Assembly: GCA_028873695.1 (NCBI GenBank)
Contig: JAPPNU010000008.1
Location: 1-64,000, forward strand
Source: Gemmatimonadota bacterium
GTDB taxonomy: Bacteria > Latescibacterota > UBA2968 > GCA-2709665
Direction: 5' to 3'
Length of the DNA: 64,000 nt
Shown: positions 1 to 9,500 of the stretch, one piece after another
How positions within the stretch are numbered: position 1 is the first letter of the stretch
How the letters are laid out: the number at the start of each line of letters is the position of its first letter
Notes under the pieces: model-generated
Seen by the model: the letters and a program-made list of their open reading frames with translations, nothing else
What the model was told of the DNA's origin: nothing
The model's database searches: none
Made by a program: the position numbers and the translations under genes

Positions 1-1435
1 CAAGCCCGTAACTACTTATGCCGATACCTAAAGTCCAAAAGCGTATCGGCGCGAACATCAATGGCATGAAGACCACCACCGTGGTCAGCGTTGCCATCGA
101 AATGGCCATGCCCACCTCGCTGGCGCCGGTAATGGACGCCTGGTGCGCATTCATTCCCTTTGCCCGCATTCGATAGATGTTCTCCACGATCACGATTGCG
201 TTATCCACCACCATTCCCATCCCCACCATCAGGCCCATCATGGTCAGCAGATTCAACGACCAGTCCAGAAAATAGAGCACGGATATCGTCATCATGATGC
301 ACAATGGAATCGACAGGGTGATGAGGGCTGTCATCCGGACCGCGCGGAGGAAATACAGCAGGATCAGGGAGGCAAACAGGGCGCCCCAGATCGCCGTGGT
401 TCGAATATTGTCTATCGAATCCCGCACCATTCGTCCCTGGTCCCACATGATGTTGAATTGCGCGCCGGTCTCCACGGCGATCCGATCCAGTTCCTCCTTC
501 ACCCGGACGGATACGTCCACGACGTTGGCGCTCGATTCCTTGTACACGTCCAGCCCGACCGCTTCCTTTCCGTTGATTCGCCAGGACCCCAGGCGCGGCG
601 GCATTCCAAACAACACCCCCCCGACGTCGGACACGCTGACGGGTCCCATCCCGTTCGACCGGATCACGGGAATCCTGCGGATCTCGTCCATGTCCTTGTA
701 CCGCGCCAGGGAGCGGATGAAGTATTTCTTGCCGCCCTCGTGTACGTGACCGCCCGCCAACGCGAAGTTCTCTCCCTGCAACGCCTGTACCACGTCGGCG
801 GGACGGACGCCGAGCGAACGCATGCGCTCCTGCAGCACCACGACCATGATCTCCTTCCTGAATCTCCCCCAGAAAGAGACCTTTGCCACTCCGTCGATCC
901 GCTCCAGACGCCGCTGAACCCTGTCTTCGATGAACGACTGGATGTCGTCCAACCCCTCGGGCGGGGCCACCCCCATCCATATAATCTCCTGGTCGGTCTC
1001 CTCGTTATACTTCCACACCCCCGTCCTCTCGCGTTTCTCGGGCGGCAGTTCCAGTTTCAGGCGGTCCAGCCGGTCCATGACCTGGTTGTAGGCCAGGGAC
1101 ATGTCGGTCTCCGGACGAAACCTCAGACCGGCGTTCGCCCAGTCTTTGCCGGCCCAGGTACGCATCGACTGGAGGTTCTTCACCGTTCCGAGATACGACT
1201 CGAACAGCCGGCAGATTTCCTGGTCGTTCTCCCTGGGCGACGTGTCCCGGCTGTCCACCCATACCCACAGCCGCTTCCACTCCCATCCGGAGGGAAAGGC
1301 CTGCAGGCGTATTTTCATATACGATACGCAACCGATGACCAGCAACGCCACCAGGCACATGGCCACCGTCACCGGCCTGGTAATTGAAAACCGTGGGAGA
1401 AGCGCTTGTCGATCCTTCACGTGAAGCTCCTGCAT
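1..1435 (-). CDS. RND-family efflux permease, N-terminal part (cut by window edge)
   Basis: Inner-membrane proton-driven efflux permease of the AcrB/HAE-1 type; only the first 478 codons are present because the gene runs off the left edge. The reading frame starts at an ATG preceded by an in-frame TGA. A short cytoplasmic tail is followed by a first membrane helix beginning FSITRPVTVAM, the usual RND N-terminus. A porter-type domain follows, and near residues 405-420 the hallmark stretch GMVVDNAIVIVENIYR appears, which carries the family signature of TM4 with the Asp of the proton relay. Family membership is clear. Substrate is unknown, and no adaptor or outer-membrane partner is visible because the neighbouring genes lie outside. 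The spacing before the start has only a weak Shine-Dalgarno match. Confidence 0.93.
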   Translation of the reverse strand, partial: MQELHVKDRQALLPRFSITRPVTVAMCLVALLVIGCVSYMKIRLQAFPSGWEWKRLWVWVDSRDTSPRENDQEICRLFESYLGTVKNLQSMRTWAGKDWANAGLRFRPETDMSLAYNQVMDRLDRLKLELPPEKRERTGVWKYNEETDQEIIWMGVAPPEGLDDIQSFIEDRVQRRLERIDGVAKVSFWGRFRKEIMVVVLQERMRSLGVRPADVVQALQGENFALAGGHVHEGGKKYFIRSLARYKDMDEIRRIPVIRSNGMGPVSVSDVGGVLFGMPPRLGSWRINGKEAVGLDVYKESSANVVDVSVRVKEELDRIAVETGAQFNIMWDQGRMVRDSIDNIRTTAIWGALFASLILLYFLRAVRMTALITLSIPLCIMMTISVLYFLDWSLNLLTMMGLMVGMGMVVDNAIVIVENIYRMRAKGMNAHQASITGASEVGMAISMATLTTVVVFMPLMFAPIRFWTLGIGISSYGL

Positions 1436-1548
1436 GGTTCAGAATAGAAGAACAGGTTCATCAAAGACGGCACTGTTATAAAGATACACATCCGGCGACC
1501 CGGAAAGCAAATATTCAATTTGAATGGGGTGCGGACCCCTCCGACGGA

Positions 1549-1580
1549 GCTATCAGCGATCAGCCGTCAGCTGTCAGCAA
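1549..1580. repeat. TCAGCYRT-type short tandem repeat, copy 1
   Basis: Iterations of TCAGC separated by GAT, CGT or TGT (for example CAGCCGTCAGCTGTCAGC). A longer version with the same units is at 49624-49670. In both places the repeat is followed by a related GAAGCRAAGT-like A-rich segment, so this is one repeat family in two intergenic regions. Confidence 0.7.
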
Positions 1581-1651
1581 AGAACGAGAAGCAAAGTGCG
1601 AAAACCAGGATCAAGAGAACCCCCTCCATCCAGCCCCGCAGACCTCTCTCC

Positions 1652-1690
1652 CCGGCCCTCTCTCCTAAAGGAAAGAGGGAGAAAGGCCGG
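1652..1690. repeat. Large hairpin with CCGGCC/GGCCGG ends
   Basis: The outer arms CCGGCC and GGCCGG enclose CTCTCTCC-TAAA-GG and AAGAGGGAG, making an imperfect stem of about 14 pairs. A similar purine/pyrimidine hairpin lies 95 bases on at 1785-1806. There is no following T-run, so it is probably a dispersed palindromic repeat rather than a terminator. Confidence 0.5.
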
Positions 1691-1784
1691 ATGTCGCCTC
1701 GCCTGTTTTCTATATGGACTCTCATTGACAGGAAATGGTCATCCCGCAACGTTTGCAAGCCCGGTACATCCACCCATCACCGTT

Positions 1785-1806
1785 CCCCCTTCCTTTAGGA
1801 AGGGGG
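1785..1806. repeat. Perfect 9-bp hairpin CCCCCTTCC-TTTA-GGAAGGGGG
   Basis: A perfect inverted repeat with a 4-base TTTA loop. It resembles the inner part of the 1652-1690 hairpin, which has a TAAA loop, suggesting a shared palindromic repeat family in this intergenic region. Confidence 0.6.
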
Positions 1807-2110
1807 CCAGGGGGTAGGTCACGCGCATAGAAAAAAGGACGTAAATAAAATAAAAATAAATCGTTGTTTCAAAAAATAGAGACTTGTATCAAGTAAGAAC
1901 CATCATCTGCCTCTCTTTTGGAAACCATGCCTACGGCGTGTTCCGCAAAGCCGATGAAACGGAAGACGGGAGACGACGTTCTTGCCCGATAAGTTCCTCC
2001 TGTTTGCCTCCGGCATAAGATGAAACCTTACACGGCAGGCGATCTCTTCCCTCTAATTTCTACCCACGTTCGGATGCAGATCGATTTACGCCAGATTTCT
2101 CCCTTTGTCC

Positions 2111-2139
2111 TTGACATAAATCGTCCAACATCCTACATT
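2111..2139 (+). promoter_or_regulatory. Sigma70-type promoter of the pheST operon
   Basis: A perfect -35 TTGACA (2111-2116) and -10 TACATT (2134-2139) are separated by 17 bases. Transcription would start near 2146, exactly where the T-box leader begins. Confidence 0.8.
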
Positions 2140-2145
2140 CTCACC

Positions 2146-2460
2146 CAAAGCGATGACGGAGGAAAGTAGGCCGTCCCCAACCGGAAAGGGAGGGGGCGCC
2201 CCGGACTGAAAGCGCCCTCGCGGCATGAACGGCCGAAGTTCCCTCTCGAGCTGCAACGCTGAATGCGATTGCCGGTCTCAGACTCCGGCTTGACGGACGT
2301 TCACCGCAATCGTTACTAGGCTGCGCTGGTGACTCTCGCCGACAATGGAGAGGGGCGGTTGTGGCCGCCTGCAAAGCGGCGCCTTCAAGGCGCAAATAGG
2401 GTGGTACCGCGGAAGACGTCACCTCCTTTCGTCCCTATGGGGATGAAAGGTTTTTCTTTT
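2146..2460 (+). promoter_or_regulatory. T-box riboswitch, predicted tRNA-Phe responsive
   Basis: Leader RNA that reads uncharged tRNA and controls a transcription terminator. Seen directly: the near-invariant T-box antiterminator sequence AATAGGGTGGTACCGCGG (2395-2412), and just after it a terminator hairpin of about 11 pairs (arms about 2425-2435 and 2439-2450) followed by TTTTT. The 5' part begins with GATGACGGAGGAAAGTAG, the typical stem I opening. A UUC triplet at 2239-2241, in a CCGAAG-UUC-CC context, is a plausible Phe specifier codon, but I have not folded the RNA. The downstream genes, pheS and pheT, fit a Phe specificity. Confidence 0.9.
2425..2456 (+). terminator. T-box-controlled intrinsic terminator
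   Basis: CCTTTCGTCCC pairs with GGGGATGAAAGG, leaving a short TAT loop, followed by five T. It overlaps the 3' side of the antiterminator region, as expected for a T-box switch. Confidence 0.85.
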
Positions 2461-2535
2461 GTGTCTATTGCGGCGCGAACGCATTGCCACCGGATTTCTC
2501 GACACGCTCAAGCCCCGATGCCAGGGAGCAACACC

Positions 2536-4122
2536 ATGAATCAGCCGATCGACCTGTCCTCCCTTCACGCGCTGGAAATCAAGACGCTGCGCGCCTTCGA
2601 GCCCCGCGAGGACCACGAAATGACCGACGCAAACCTCCCGCAGGCCGCGGGAATCGGTCCCGGCCAGGTCCGGCGCGCGCTGGAGTGGCTGCGGTCCAAG
2701 GGGCTCATCGAAGTCGTTTCGGAAGCCACGGTCTCCACCGTCAGCCTCACCGGGTCGGGCGTCGAACAGGCCCGCATCGGGGCGACGCCGGAAGCCGCGC
2801 TCCTGATTCGGGCCGGTAGAGAGCCTGCGCCGACGCTCAGGGAACTGCAGGAAGACTCCCGCTTTGACAGGGGCGAATGGGGCAGCGCCTTCGGCGGGCT
2901 GAAGGCGGAGGGTACGATCCGCCAGGACGGCGCGGCCATCCGCATCGCCAATCCCGAAAGGGCCGCGTTCTACGTGGAGCGGCTGATGCCCGGGCTCTTC
3001 GGGCGCTTTCAACGGGCTGCCGACGGGGCCGGGTTGAATCTTGGCGACTTCACCGAAGAGATCCAGTCCTATATCCGGGAGCGAACGAGCAAACGCGGGA
3101 AGGAAAGGGCAGCCATCCGCGTGGACGAACGACTGGAGCGCACGTACAGGCTCACGTCGCCCGGCGTCCGGACGCTGGCCGGCATTCTAAAGACCCATTT
3201 GACGGGCGAAGAGGTCTCGCGGCTTACACCGGAAATGATCCGGTCCGCCGACTGGAAGAACGTGTCGTTCCGACGCTACGACATCAGCATCAAACCACCG
3301 CGCATTCTCATCGGCCGCCTGCACCCCTACCGCGCCTATCTGGACGGCGTGAGGCGCAAGCTGCTCTCGCTTGGATTCGAAGAAATGAAGGGTCCGCTGG
3401 TGGAAACCGAATTCTGGAACATGGACGCCCTGTTCATGCCGCAGTTCCACGCGGCGCGCGATATCCACGACGCGTATTACGTCAAGGAGCCAGCCCGTTC
3501 GAAAGCGGCCGAAGAACCCTTCTTCTCGAAAGTGGCCGAAGCCCACGCCGACGGCGGCGACACGGGCTCCCGCGGCTGGCGGTACGAATTCAGCCCCGCG
3601 CGTGCCCGCCGTCTCATCCTGCGCAGCCAGGGTACCGCGCTGTCGGCCCGCACGCTCGCTTCCGGCCCGAACATTCCGGGGAAGTACTTTGCCGTTGCGC
3701 GCTGTTTCCGGTACGACGACGTTGACGCCACCCACGCGGCGGACTTCTTCCAGGTGGAGGGCATCGTACTGGGTGAGCGCATCAACTTCCGGAGTCTGCT
3801 CGGCCTGCTCAAGCTCTTCGCGCTGGAAATCGCGCAGTCGGAGGAGTGCCGTTTTGTGCCGGATTATTTCCCGTTCACGGAGCCGTCGGTCGAACTCCAG
3901 GCCAGGCACCCCTCGCTGGGCTGGATCGAATTCGGCGGCGCCGGCCTCTTCCGTCCCGAGCTCACGCGCCCCCTGGGCGTCGACGTTCCCGTCATCGCGT
4001 GGGGTCTGGGCATCGACCGCATGGCGATGGTGGCCCTGGGGATCGACGATATCCGCGACCTTTTCAGCACCGACCTGGACCTGATCCGGAACGAAAGGGA
4101 GAACCGGCCGGCAGCGGGTTAA
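2536..4122 (+). CDS. pheS: Phenylalanine--tRNA ligase alpha subunit, archaeal/eukaryotic type
   Basis: Catalytic subunit of PheRS, which charges tRNA-Phe in the cytoplasm as an alpha2-beta2 enzyme. At 528 residues it is much longer than the roughly 340 of ordinary bacterial PheS and matches the archaeal/eukaryotic form, with winged-helix-like N-terminal modules (about 1-200). The class II core contains motif 1 (HPYRAYLDGVRRKL, about 258-271), motif 2 (AVARCFRYDDVDATHAADFFQ, about 385-405) and motif 3 (AWGLGIDRMAMVALG, about 487-501). The reading frame is open upstream into the T-box. I chose ATG 2536 because a GGGAG Shine-Dalgarno lies 8 bases before it and because upstream codons would translate the terminator. 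Its partner pheT begins 17 bases downstream. Archaeal-type PheRS is also known in spirochaetes. Confidence 0.95.
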   Translation: MNQPIDLSSLHALEIKTLRAFEPREDHEMTDANLPQAAGIGPGQVRRALEWLRSKGLIEVVSEATVSTVSLTGSGVEQARIGATPEAALLIRAGREPAPTLRELQEDSRFDRGEWGSAFGGLKAEGTIRQDGAAIRIANPERAAFYVERLMPGLFGRFQRAADGAGLNLGDFTEEIQSYIRERTSKRGKERAAIRVDERLERTYRLTSPGVRTLAGILKTHLTGEEVSRLTPEMIRSADWKNVSFRRYDISIKPPRILIGRLHPYRAYLDGVRRKLLSLGFEEMKGPLVETEFWNMDALFMPQFHAARDIHDAYYVKEPARSKAAEEPFFSKVAEAHADGGDTGSRGWRYEFSPARARRLILRSQGTALSARTLASGPNIPGKYFAVARCFRYDDVDATHAADFFQVEGIVLGERINFRSLLGLLKLFALEIAQSEECRFVPDYFPFTEPSVELQARHPSLGWIEFGGAGLFRPELTRPLGVDVPVIAWGLGIDRMAMVALGIDDIRDLFSTDLDLIRNERENRPAAG

Positions 4123-4139
4123 CGGATAAAGGAGCGTGT

Positions 4140-5825
4140 ATGCCCACGATTACCGTCATCAAAGAGGATCTCGAACGCCTCGCGGGCCTGAAGTACGACC
4201 TGCCCGAACTCGAACGCGCCCTGGAAGCCGTCAAAGCCGAAGTCAAAGTCGAGGATGACACCCGGTTGAGGATCCAGTTGAAGGATACCAACCGTCCGGA
4301 CCTCTGGTCGTCCGAGGGGGTCTCCAGGCTGCTCAGGGGTCATCGCCGCGGCCGCCACGAAACCTATCCCTTTTTCGAGGAATCCGAGACGGAGCTCGAA
4401 CTGCGCGTCGATCCCTCTCTGAAGGGCATCCGGCCCTGGATCGCCGCCTTTGCATGCAGGGGTATTTCCGTGGACGAAGCGGCCCTCGAGCAGCTCATCG
4501 AGGCCCAGGAAAAACTGGCGGAAGGATACGGTCGCGGCAGAAGCGCCGTGGCCATTGGCATTTACGACGCTTCCGACGTCGTTTTTCCCGTCAACTTCGC
4601 CGCCGCCGATCCGGATGCCGCACGCTTTGTTCCGCTGGGTATGGAGAAGGAGCTGACGCTTCGCGATATACTGATCGAACACCCGACCGGTCAGACCTAC
4701 GCGCATCTGCTCGAAGGCTTCGACAGATTTCCCCTCATTACCGACAGCAGGGGGGAAGTCCTTTCCATGCCTCCCGTGATCAACAGCCGGAACCCCGGCG
4801 CCGTGGCGGTCGGCGACACGTTTCTCTTCTGCGAGGCCACCGGCACCGAGCTCGACGCCGTGCTCCTTTCCGTTTCCATTATGGCCGCCAACATGGCCGA
4901 CCGCGGCGGGCGCATCCTGCCCGTCAACGTCGTCTACCCGTACCAAACGCCGCGCGGGCGGGAGATCCGGTGTCCCATGGATATGACGGAACCCGTGGAG
5001 GTCGACCTGGAAGACCTTCGGCGCGTCATCGGCGGCGGAATCGACAACGAAAGTATCGAGGCCGCGCTGGCTGCCATGGGGTACCGTGACGTCGCCCTCG
5101 GCCCATCCCGCGTCCGGGCTCGGCCGGCGCCGTACCGGGACGATATCCTGCATCCCGTGGACCTCATCGAGGACGTGATCGTGGCCGTGGGCTTCGATAG
5201 CTTCGAACCCGAATTGCCACGCGATTTCACCGTGGGCAAGTCCTCGCCCGAAGAAGACCTCGCCGACCGCATTCGCGGACTGATGGTCGGCTGCGGGTTC
5301 CAGGAACTCTTCCTGCCCATTCTCTCATCGCACGTTGACCTGACGGAACGAATGCGCGACACGGACGCCGCGATCGTCGAGATTTCCAACCCCATGTCGG
5401 AGAACTACAGCGCGGTCAGGAATGCACTGCTTCCAGGGCTGCTCCGCGTGGAAGGGGCGAGCCGAAAGGCCCTCTATCCCCATCACGTCTTCGAGGTGGG
5501 TGAGGTCTCCGTTATCGCGCCGGACGACCTGTACGGCACGCGCACCGAAATCCGCCTCGCCGCGCTGGAGGCGCACGCAGAGGCCAATCTCTCGGGGATT
5601 CAAAGCCGGCTCGAAGCCATCGCCTACTACCTCGGGTTCGACTACCGCCTCACGCCGTCGGAGCATCCCACCTTTCTTCCGGGGCGGGCCGGAGAGATCC
5701 GGGTGGGCGGCGAAAGCTACGGCATCGTCGGCGAAATCCACCCCGAAGTCCTGGAGAACTGGAGCGTGTCGGTGCCCGTGAGCGCGTTCGAAATCAACGT
5801 CGATATCGCCCGCTCGCAACCCTGA
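4140..5825 (+). CDS. pheT: Phenylalanine--tRNA ligase beta subunit, archaeal type
   Basis: Structural and editing subunit of PheRS. It is 561 residues, versus about 800 for typical bacterial PheT. It lacks an obvious N-terminal EMAP tRNA-binding domain and C-terminal ferredoxin-fold anticodon-binding domain, which matches the archaeal form. It starts MPTITVIKEDLERLAG, and an early PDLWSSEGVSRLLRG segment is typical of the family. The middle carries the B3/B4 region (VINSRNPGAVAVG), then a B5-like part (GGGIDNESIEAALAAMGY). The last third is the catalytic-like core, ending GEIHPEVLENWSVSVPVSAFE. The ATG is preceded by AAAGGAG at 6 bases. It follows pheS by 17 bases in the same transcript, so it shares the T-box control. 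Confidence 0.95.
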   Translation: MPTITVIKEDLERLAGLKYDLPELERALEAVKAEVKVEDDTRLRIQLKDTNRPDLWSSEGVSRLLRGHRRGRHETYPFFEESETELELRVDPSLKGIRPWIAAFACRGISVDEAALEQLIEAQEKLAEGYGRGRSAVAIGIYDASDVVFPVNFAAADPDAARFVPLGMEKELTLRDILIEHPTGQTYAHLLEGFDRFPLITDSRGEVLSMPPVINSRNPGAVAVGDTFLFCEATGTELDAVLLSVSIMAANMADRGGRILPVNVVYPYQTPRGREIRCPMDMTEPVEVDLEDLRRVIGGGIDNESIEAALAAMGYRDVALGPSRVRARPAPYRDDILHPVDLIEDVIVAVGFDSFEPELPRDFTVGKSSPEEDLADRIRGLMVGCGFQELFLPILSSHVDLTERMRDTDAAIVEISNPMSENYSAVRNALLPGLLRVEGASRKALYPHHVFEVGEVSVIAPDDLYGTRTEIRLAALEAHAEANLSGIQSRLEAIAYYLGFDYRLTPSEHPTFLPGRAGEIRVGGESYGIVGEIHPEVLENWSVSVPVSAFEINVDIARSQP

Positions 5826-5863
5826 TCGCTGAAGAAGCCGCCGGGTCAGTGTCAAAACACAGA

Positions 5864-5901
5864 AACGGGTTACGCCAGATTGGCGTAACCCGTTGTTTTT
5901 T
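5864..5901 (+). terminator. Intrinsic terminator after pheT
   Basis: A perfect 14-bp stem (AACGGGTTACGCCA and its complement) with a GAT loop is followed by G and six T. It lies between pheT and the convergent tRNA-Leu gene, so it may limit transcription from both sides. Confidence 0.9.
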
Positions 5902-5988
5902 GGTGCCGAAGGGGGGATTCGAACCCCCACGAGCACAAGGCTCACTGCGCCCTGAACGCAGCGCGTCTACCAGTTCCACCACTTCGGC
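5901..5988 (-). tRNA. tRNA-Leu (anticodon CAG)
   Basis: Read on the minus strand, the acceptor stem GCCGAAG pairs with CTTCGGC. The D-arm has GGTAGACGC. The anticodon stem CTGCG/CGCAG encloses the loop TTCAGGG, giving anticodon CAG, which reads CUG Leu codons. A long variable arm and the TTCGAATC T-loop complete the fold. The terminal CCA is encoded in the gene. Total length of 88 nt fits a class II tRNA-Leu. Confidence 0.95.
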
Positions 5989-6058
5989 GTATGATCCCGC
6001 GGCCCGGAGCCGTAACCCGCAGTCCGGAACCGAAATATAAAAAATCGCCGTGGGGTTG

Positions 6059-6493
6059 TCAAGGTTCCCCGTCCGCGAACCGGCGCCGGAACGCTTCGGG
6101 CATCCGTTTCGGCTTACGTGTAGCGTAGTCGAGAAAGGCGATCCCGGTCTTGGCGCGGGCGACTTCGCGGCCCGTGTCCCTGTCGGTAATCCGGTAGATG
6201 ACGTCGCATCCGATGCGGGTCATTCCGTTGACGGCGACCTCGAAGGTCAGGGTCTGGCTGTAGAAGGCTTCGGATTTGTACTGGATGACCGCGTCGACCA
6301 TGATGATGCCCACCCCATCCACGTCCAGTTCGCTGTAGCCGTGGCTTTCGAGGAATCGCACCCGCGCCTCGTGGACGAGGGAGAGCACGGCGTTATTGTC
6401 CATATGCCCGCCGTAGTTGATGTCGGAGATCCGAAGGCGGATATCGGTGGCGTAGACGAAGGTTTCAGGGAGCTCGAGTTTGACGCGGGACAT
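6059..6493 (-). CDS. Acyl-CoA thioesterase, 4HBT hotdog family
   Basis: A single hotdog domain of 144 residues that hydrolyses an acyl-CoA thioester. The sequence DINYGGHMDNNAVLSLVHEAR matches the 4-hydroxybenzoyl-CoA thioesterase family pattern, in which the conserved acidic/Asn positions sit at the start of the long helix. A later segment GMTRIGCDVIYRITDRDTGREVARAKTGIAF is the typical second half with the beta strands. There is no signal peptide, so it is cytoplasmic. It is the last gene of a minus-strand series but is separated by 63 bases from the lyase gene upstream, with no obvious functional link. Substrate is unknown. Confidence 0.85.
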   Translation of the reverse strand: MSRVKLELPETFVYATDIRLRISDINYGGHMDNNAVLSLVHEARVRFLESHGYSELDVDGVGIIMVDAVIQYKSEAFYSQTLTFEVAVNGMTRIGCDVIYRITDRDTGREVARAKTGIAFLDYATRKPKRMPEAFRRRFADGEP

Positions 6494-6556
6494 GACGGGA
6501 GTAGTGGCGTGTCCTTTCAGCTCTTTAACTGCCCGAGTACGGCCCCTTGTTGTGTC

Positions 6557-9500
6557 TCAGGGCAGCGTCAGGCGCCAGACGTCGTTTACCACCGGCCAGG
6601 TATTGCCCGCGACAACCCAGAGGCTGTTCCGGAATACGTAGCACGTGGATTCGTGACGCGGCGAAAAGCGGGTCTGGGGCTTGAACTCGTGCCAGTCCCG
6701 GCCGTTTTCGGTGAACCAGACGTCCCCCAGGTTGGTGGAGTTGACGTTGTCGTACCCCCCGATGATCCAGAGCCTGCCCGCGTAGACTTTCGGAATGAAC
6801 CACATCCGCGGCGACCACGGGGCGTGTTCGAGCACCCGGGTCCAGCTGACGCCGTCCTCCGAAGACCAGACGTCGTTGAGGGTGGTGTAGTCGGGATAGC
6901 CTTTCTCCGGCGGATCGTTGGGCTGGACTTTGCGGCCGCCCATCACCCACAGCCGGCCGTCGTACGCAGCCACGGCGGTTGCGGACCGCTTTCCGTACGG
7001 GGCGTCGGTCGCGGCGCGGATCCACGCGATGCCGTCATCGGTGCGCCACACGTCGCTGCCGCTGCCGAGTTGCCACATCCGGTCGCGAAACACCAGAAGT
7101 TCGCCGTAACCGCGCGAACCGAAGGGAGTCTCTTCCAGAACCCGGGACCACTCAAGGCCGTCCGGGGAGTTCCAGACGCTTCCCTTAACCGCCCAGATGC
7201 GGTCCCTGTAGACCGTCATTTCGCTGTAGCCGTCGTACGGCGTGGCTTCGCTGACCAGATGCCAGCTGACGCCGTCGGATGAATTCCAGAGGTCCCGGGT
7301 GAGGATGCCGGCGTGGTAATAGGCATTGCTGATCCAGAGCTTGTCCTGGAATACGACGTCTTCGGAGGTGTCGCGCGGCGAGAACGGCGCGTTGTGGACC
7401 AGATTGATCCAGTCCCCGGTTCGGGTGGCATTGACGCCGGACGTGTTGATGCGCAGGCTGGCCACGGTAGGTATTTCCACATGAGCGGGTCCCTTCCAGG
7501 ACCGTCCGGGGAAGAACAGGAGCCGGCCTCCGTCCGCGGTGATTTCATACCCCGGATCGCCCTCCAGTTCCAGCAACGTGCCGCCGTCTTCAAGGTGCTG
7601 CAGGCCCTTGATCTTATGGCCGTACGTGAATCCGTCGCCGTCGGTGACAACGGCGGTGAGGCCCACGAGGTCCACGCCGGTTGGCAATTCGGTATCGACG
7701 TGGATTCCGTCCGCGTCGTCTCCCGCGGCCTTTCGCGTGGTCCCCAGGACGGCGCCGCTGCGGGTTCCGCGGCCGCCGAGCCTGCGTCCGCCCTTTTCGA
7801 GCAGCGTGCCGCCGATCAGGATCATCTCTTCGACTTCGCCGTTTCGTTCCCGGACGAAGCCGATGCGCCCGCGGAACCTGAGGTCTCCGGTGCTGAGCGA
7901 CCGGCTTTCTTCCGTCGCGGACAGTATGTAGTCGGTAACCTCGCCGGAGACGACCCTGAGCGCGATATCCGTATCCGATGCGCCGTCCGCGTCGAGGCGT
8001 TCCACGCGAGTGACGGCCGGCCGGTCGCCGACCGGTTCCAGGACCGTGCCAAAGAGGGTGGAGAGGTCCTCGCCTTCGCGACGGTGGACCAGCATCGGCA
8101 TGGTAATCTCGTCCAGCCGGACGTCATCCTCATCGGCGTTTCGAATGGACGGCGCCCGCGCGGTGAAGAGGTCTCCGCCGGGGCGGGTCAGGCTGTGTAC
8201 CCGGACCGATCCCGCCGGTTCGGCCGCGCTGGAGAACGTCGCGGTCCAGGGCCGGGTCACGTCGGCGCGGCGCACCTCGCGGATGAACGCGTATCCGAGG
8301 TTGTGGCCCCCGGCGTCGCCCTTGACGCTCTCGCCGGTGGGCAGCGTGGCGGTCACGCCATCCGGGAGAAGCGTGTTCCCGTGGGGCGCGTCGGGCAGGT
8401 CGACGTCGACCGCGCCGTCGTGGTCGGCGTCGCCGGTGAGGATATATTCGTGGCGATGACCGCCGGCGACCCTGAACAGGTCGACCACGTAGGACTGTTT
8501 GGGCGAGATGCCGACCTGGATCAGCAGCCGGCGGTAAACCGAGGTCACGCCCGGATAGGCGCGGTCGCCCGAGGCTTCGATGGCCTGAAACGTGTCGCTG
8601 TGCGGCGCGAACAGAAGGAGGTTGCCGTCAGACGGCGCGTTCTCCGAGCCGGATGCCTGGTCCTGGCCGTCCACGGCAACCGTGTTGTGCGACAGCGTGG
8701 AGAGGGTCCAGCACCGGTGGCGCGTGTGCGTATAGCCGATATCGCTCAGGCGCTCCTGCCCCCGCGCGTAGAGGGTGAGGCTCAACAGGTCGGCGTGCTG
8801 GTGGCCGTATCCGCCTGAGAAATGGAGGTACGTCTGGGTCTGGTCTTCGCCCTTTCCCAAATCGAGGCGTGCATGCCCCATGCCGGGCAGGAGCATGGGT
8901 CCGGACGTTTCAGGCGCATTTCTTTTTTCCTTCGCCCACGTGTCGTGGGTGGGGACCACCCGGCCGTTGGGATAGCGGAGGAGCTCGGGAATACCCGCTG
9001 CTTTTGTCAGGATGGGAAAACGCGCGTTCAGGTCCAGGTTGTCGTAGCGTTCGCCATCGACGGGGTGGACGTATCCTTCCGGATCGCTGTAGCCGTTCAG
9101 TCGTGCCATCACCTGCCGCAGCCCGCCGATGGTCTGATTGTGGTAGGAGATCGCGCCTTCACGCCAAACGCCGTCCACGAAGAAGTTGGCAGCGACGAGT
9201 CTTTCGATTCGGTCGACCGCGTCGTGGATATAGTCCGGTTCCCCCAGGACCCTTCCTGCCGCGACCATACCGCGCAGCAGCGTGGGGTCCATATTTCCCA
9301 GCGCGGGCGGAAATCCCCGGATGAAGGCCACGCTGGCGTGGAAGAACCCGTCTTCGATGCGCCGGACCATCGCACCGTCGAGTTCACCGCTGTCCCGGAT
9401 GAGGTCGTAGGCGTAGATCAGATTCTCGGGAATGTCCATGTATGCCCACCAGTCCCACTTGGAGGCGCGGTAGTCCTGGACCGGATACGGAAACCCCTGG

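Larger units (their letters stand above)
1436..2110. other. Long non-coding stretch with hairpins and a dispersed repeat
   Basis: I see no convincing gene here. It holds a TCAGCYRT-type short tandem repeat (1549-1580), two strong hairpins (1652-1690 and 1785-1806), an A/T-rich stretch around 1835-1890, and a 17-base sequence (1928-1944) that recurs exactly at 49722-49738. The small inverted repeat ATTCAATTTGAAT (1513-1525) lies upstream of the divergent efflux gene and could be an operator. Confidence 0.6.

Noticed and set aside
2329..2535. Upstream extension of the pheS frame
   Set aside because: It translates the T-box antiterminator and terminator; the ATG at 2536 has a Shine-Dalgarno.
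6050..7282. Plus-strand frame of 410 codons near the thioesterase
   Set aside because: Antisense to the thioesterase and the lyase; no domain.
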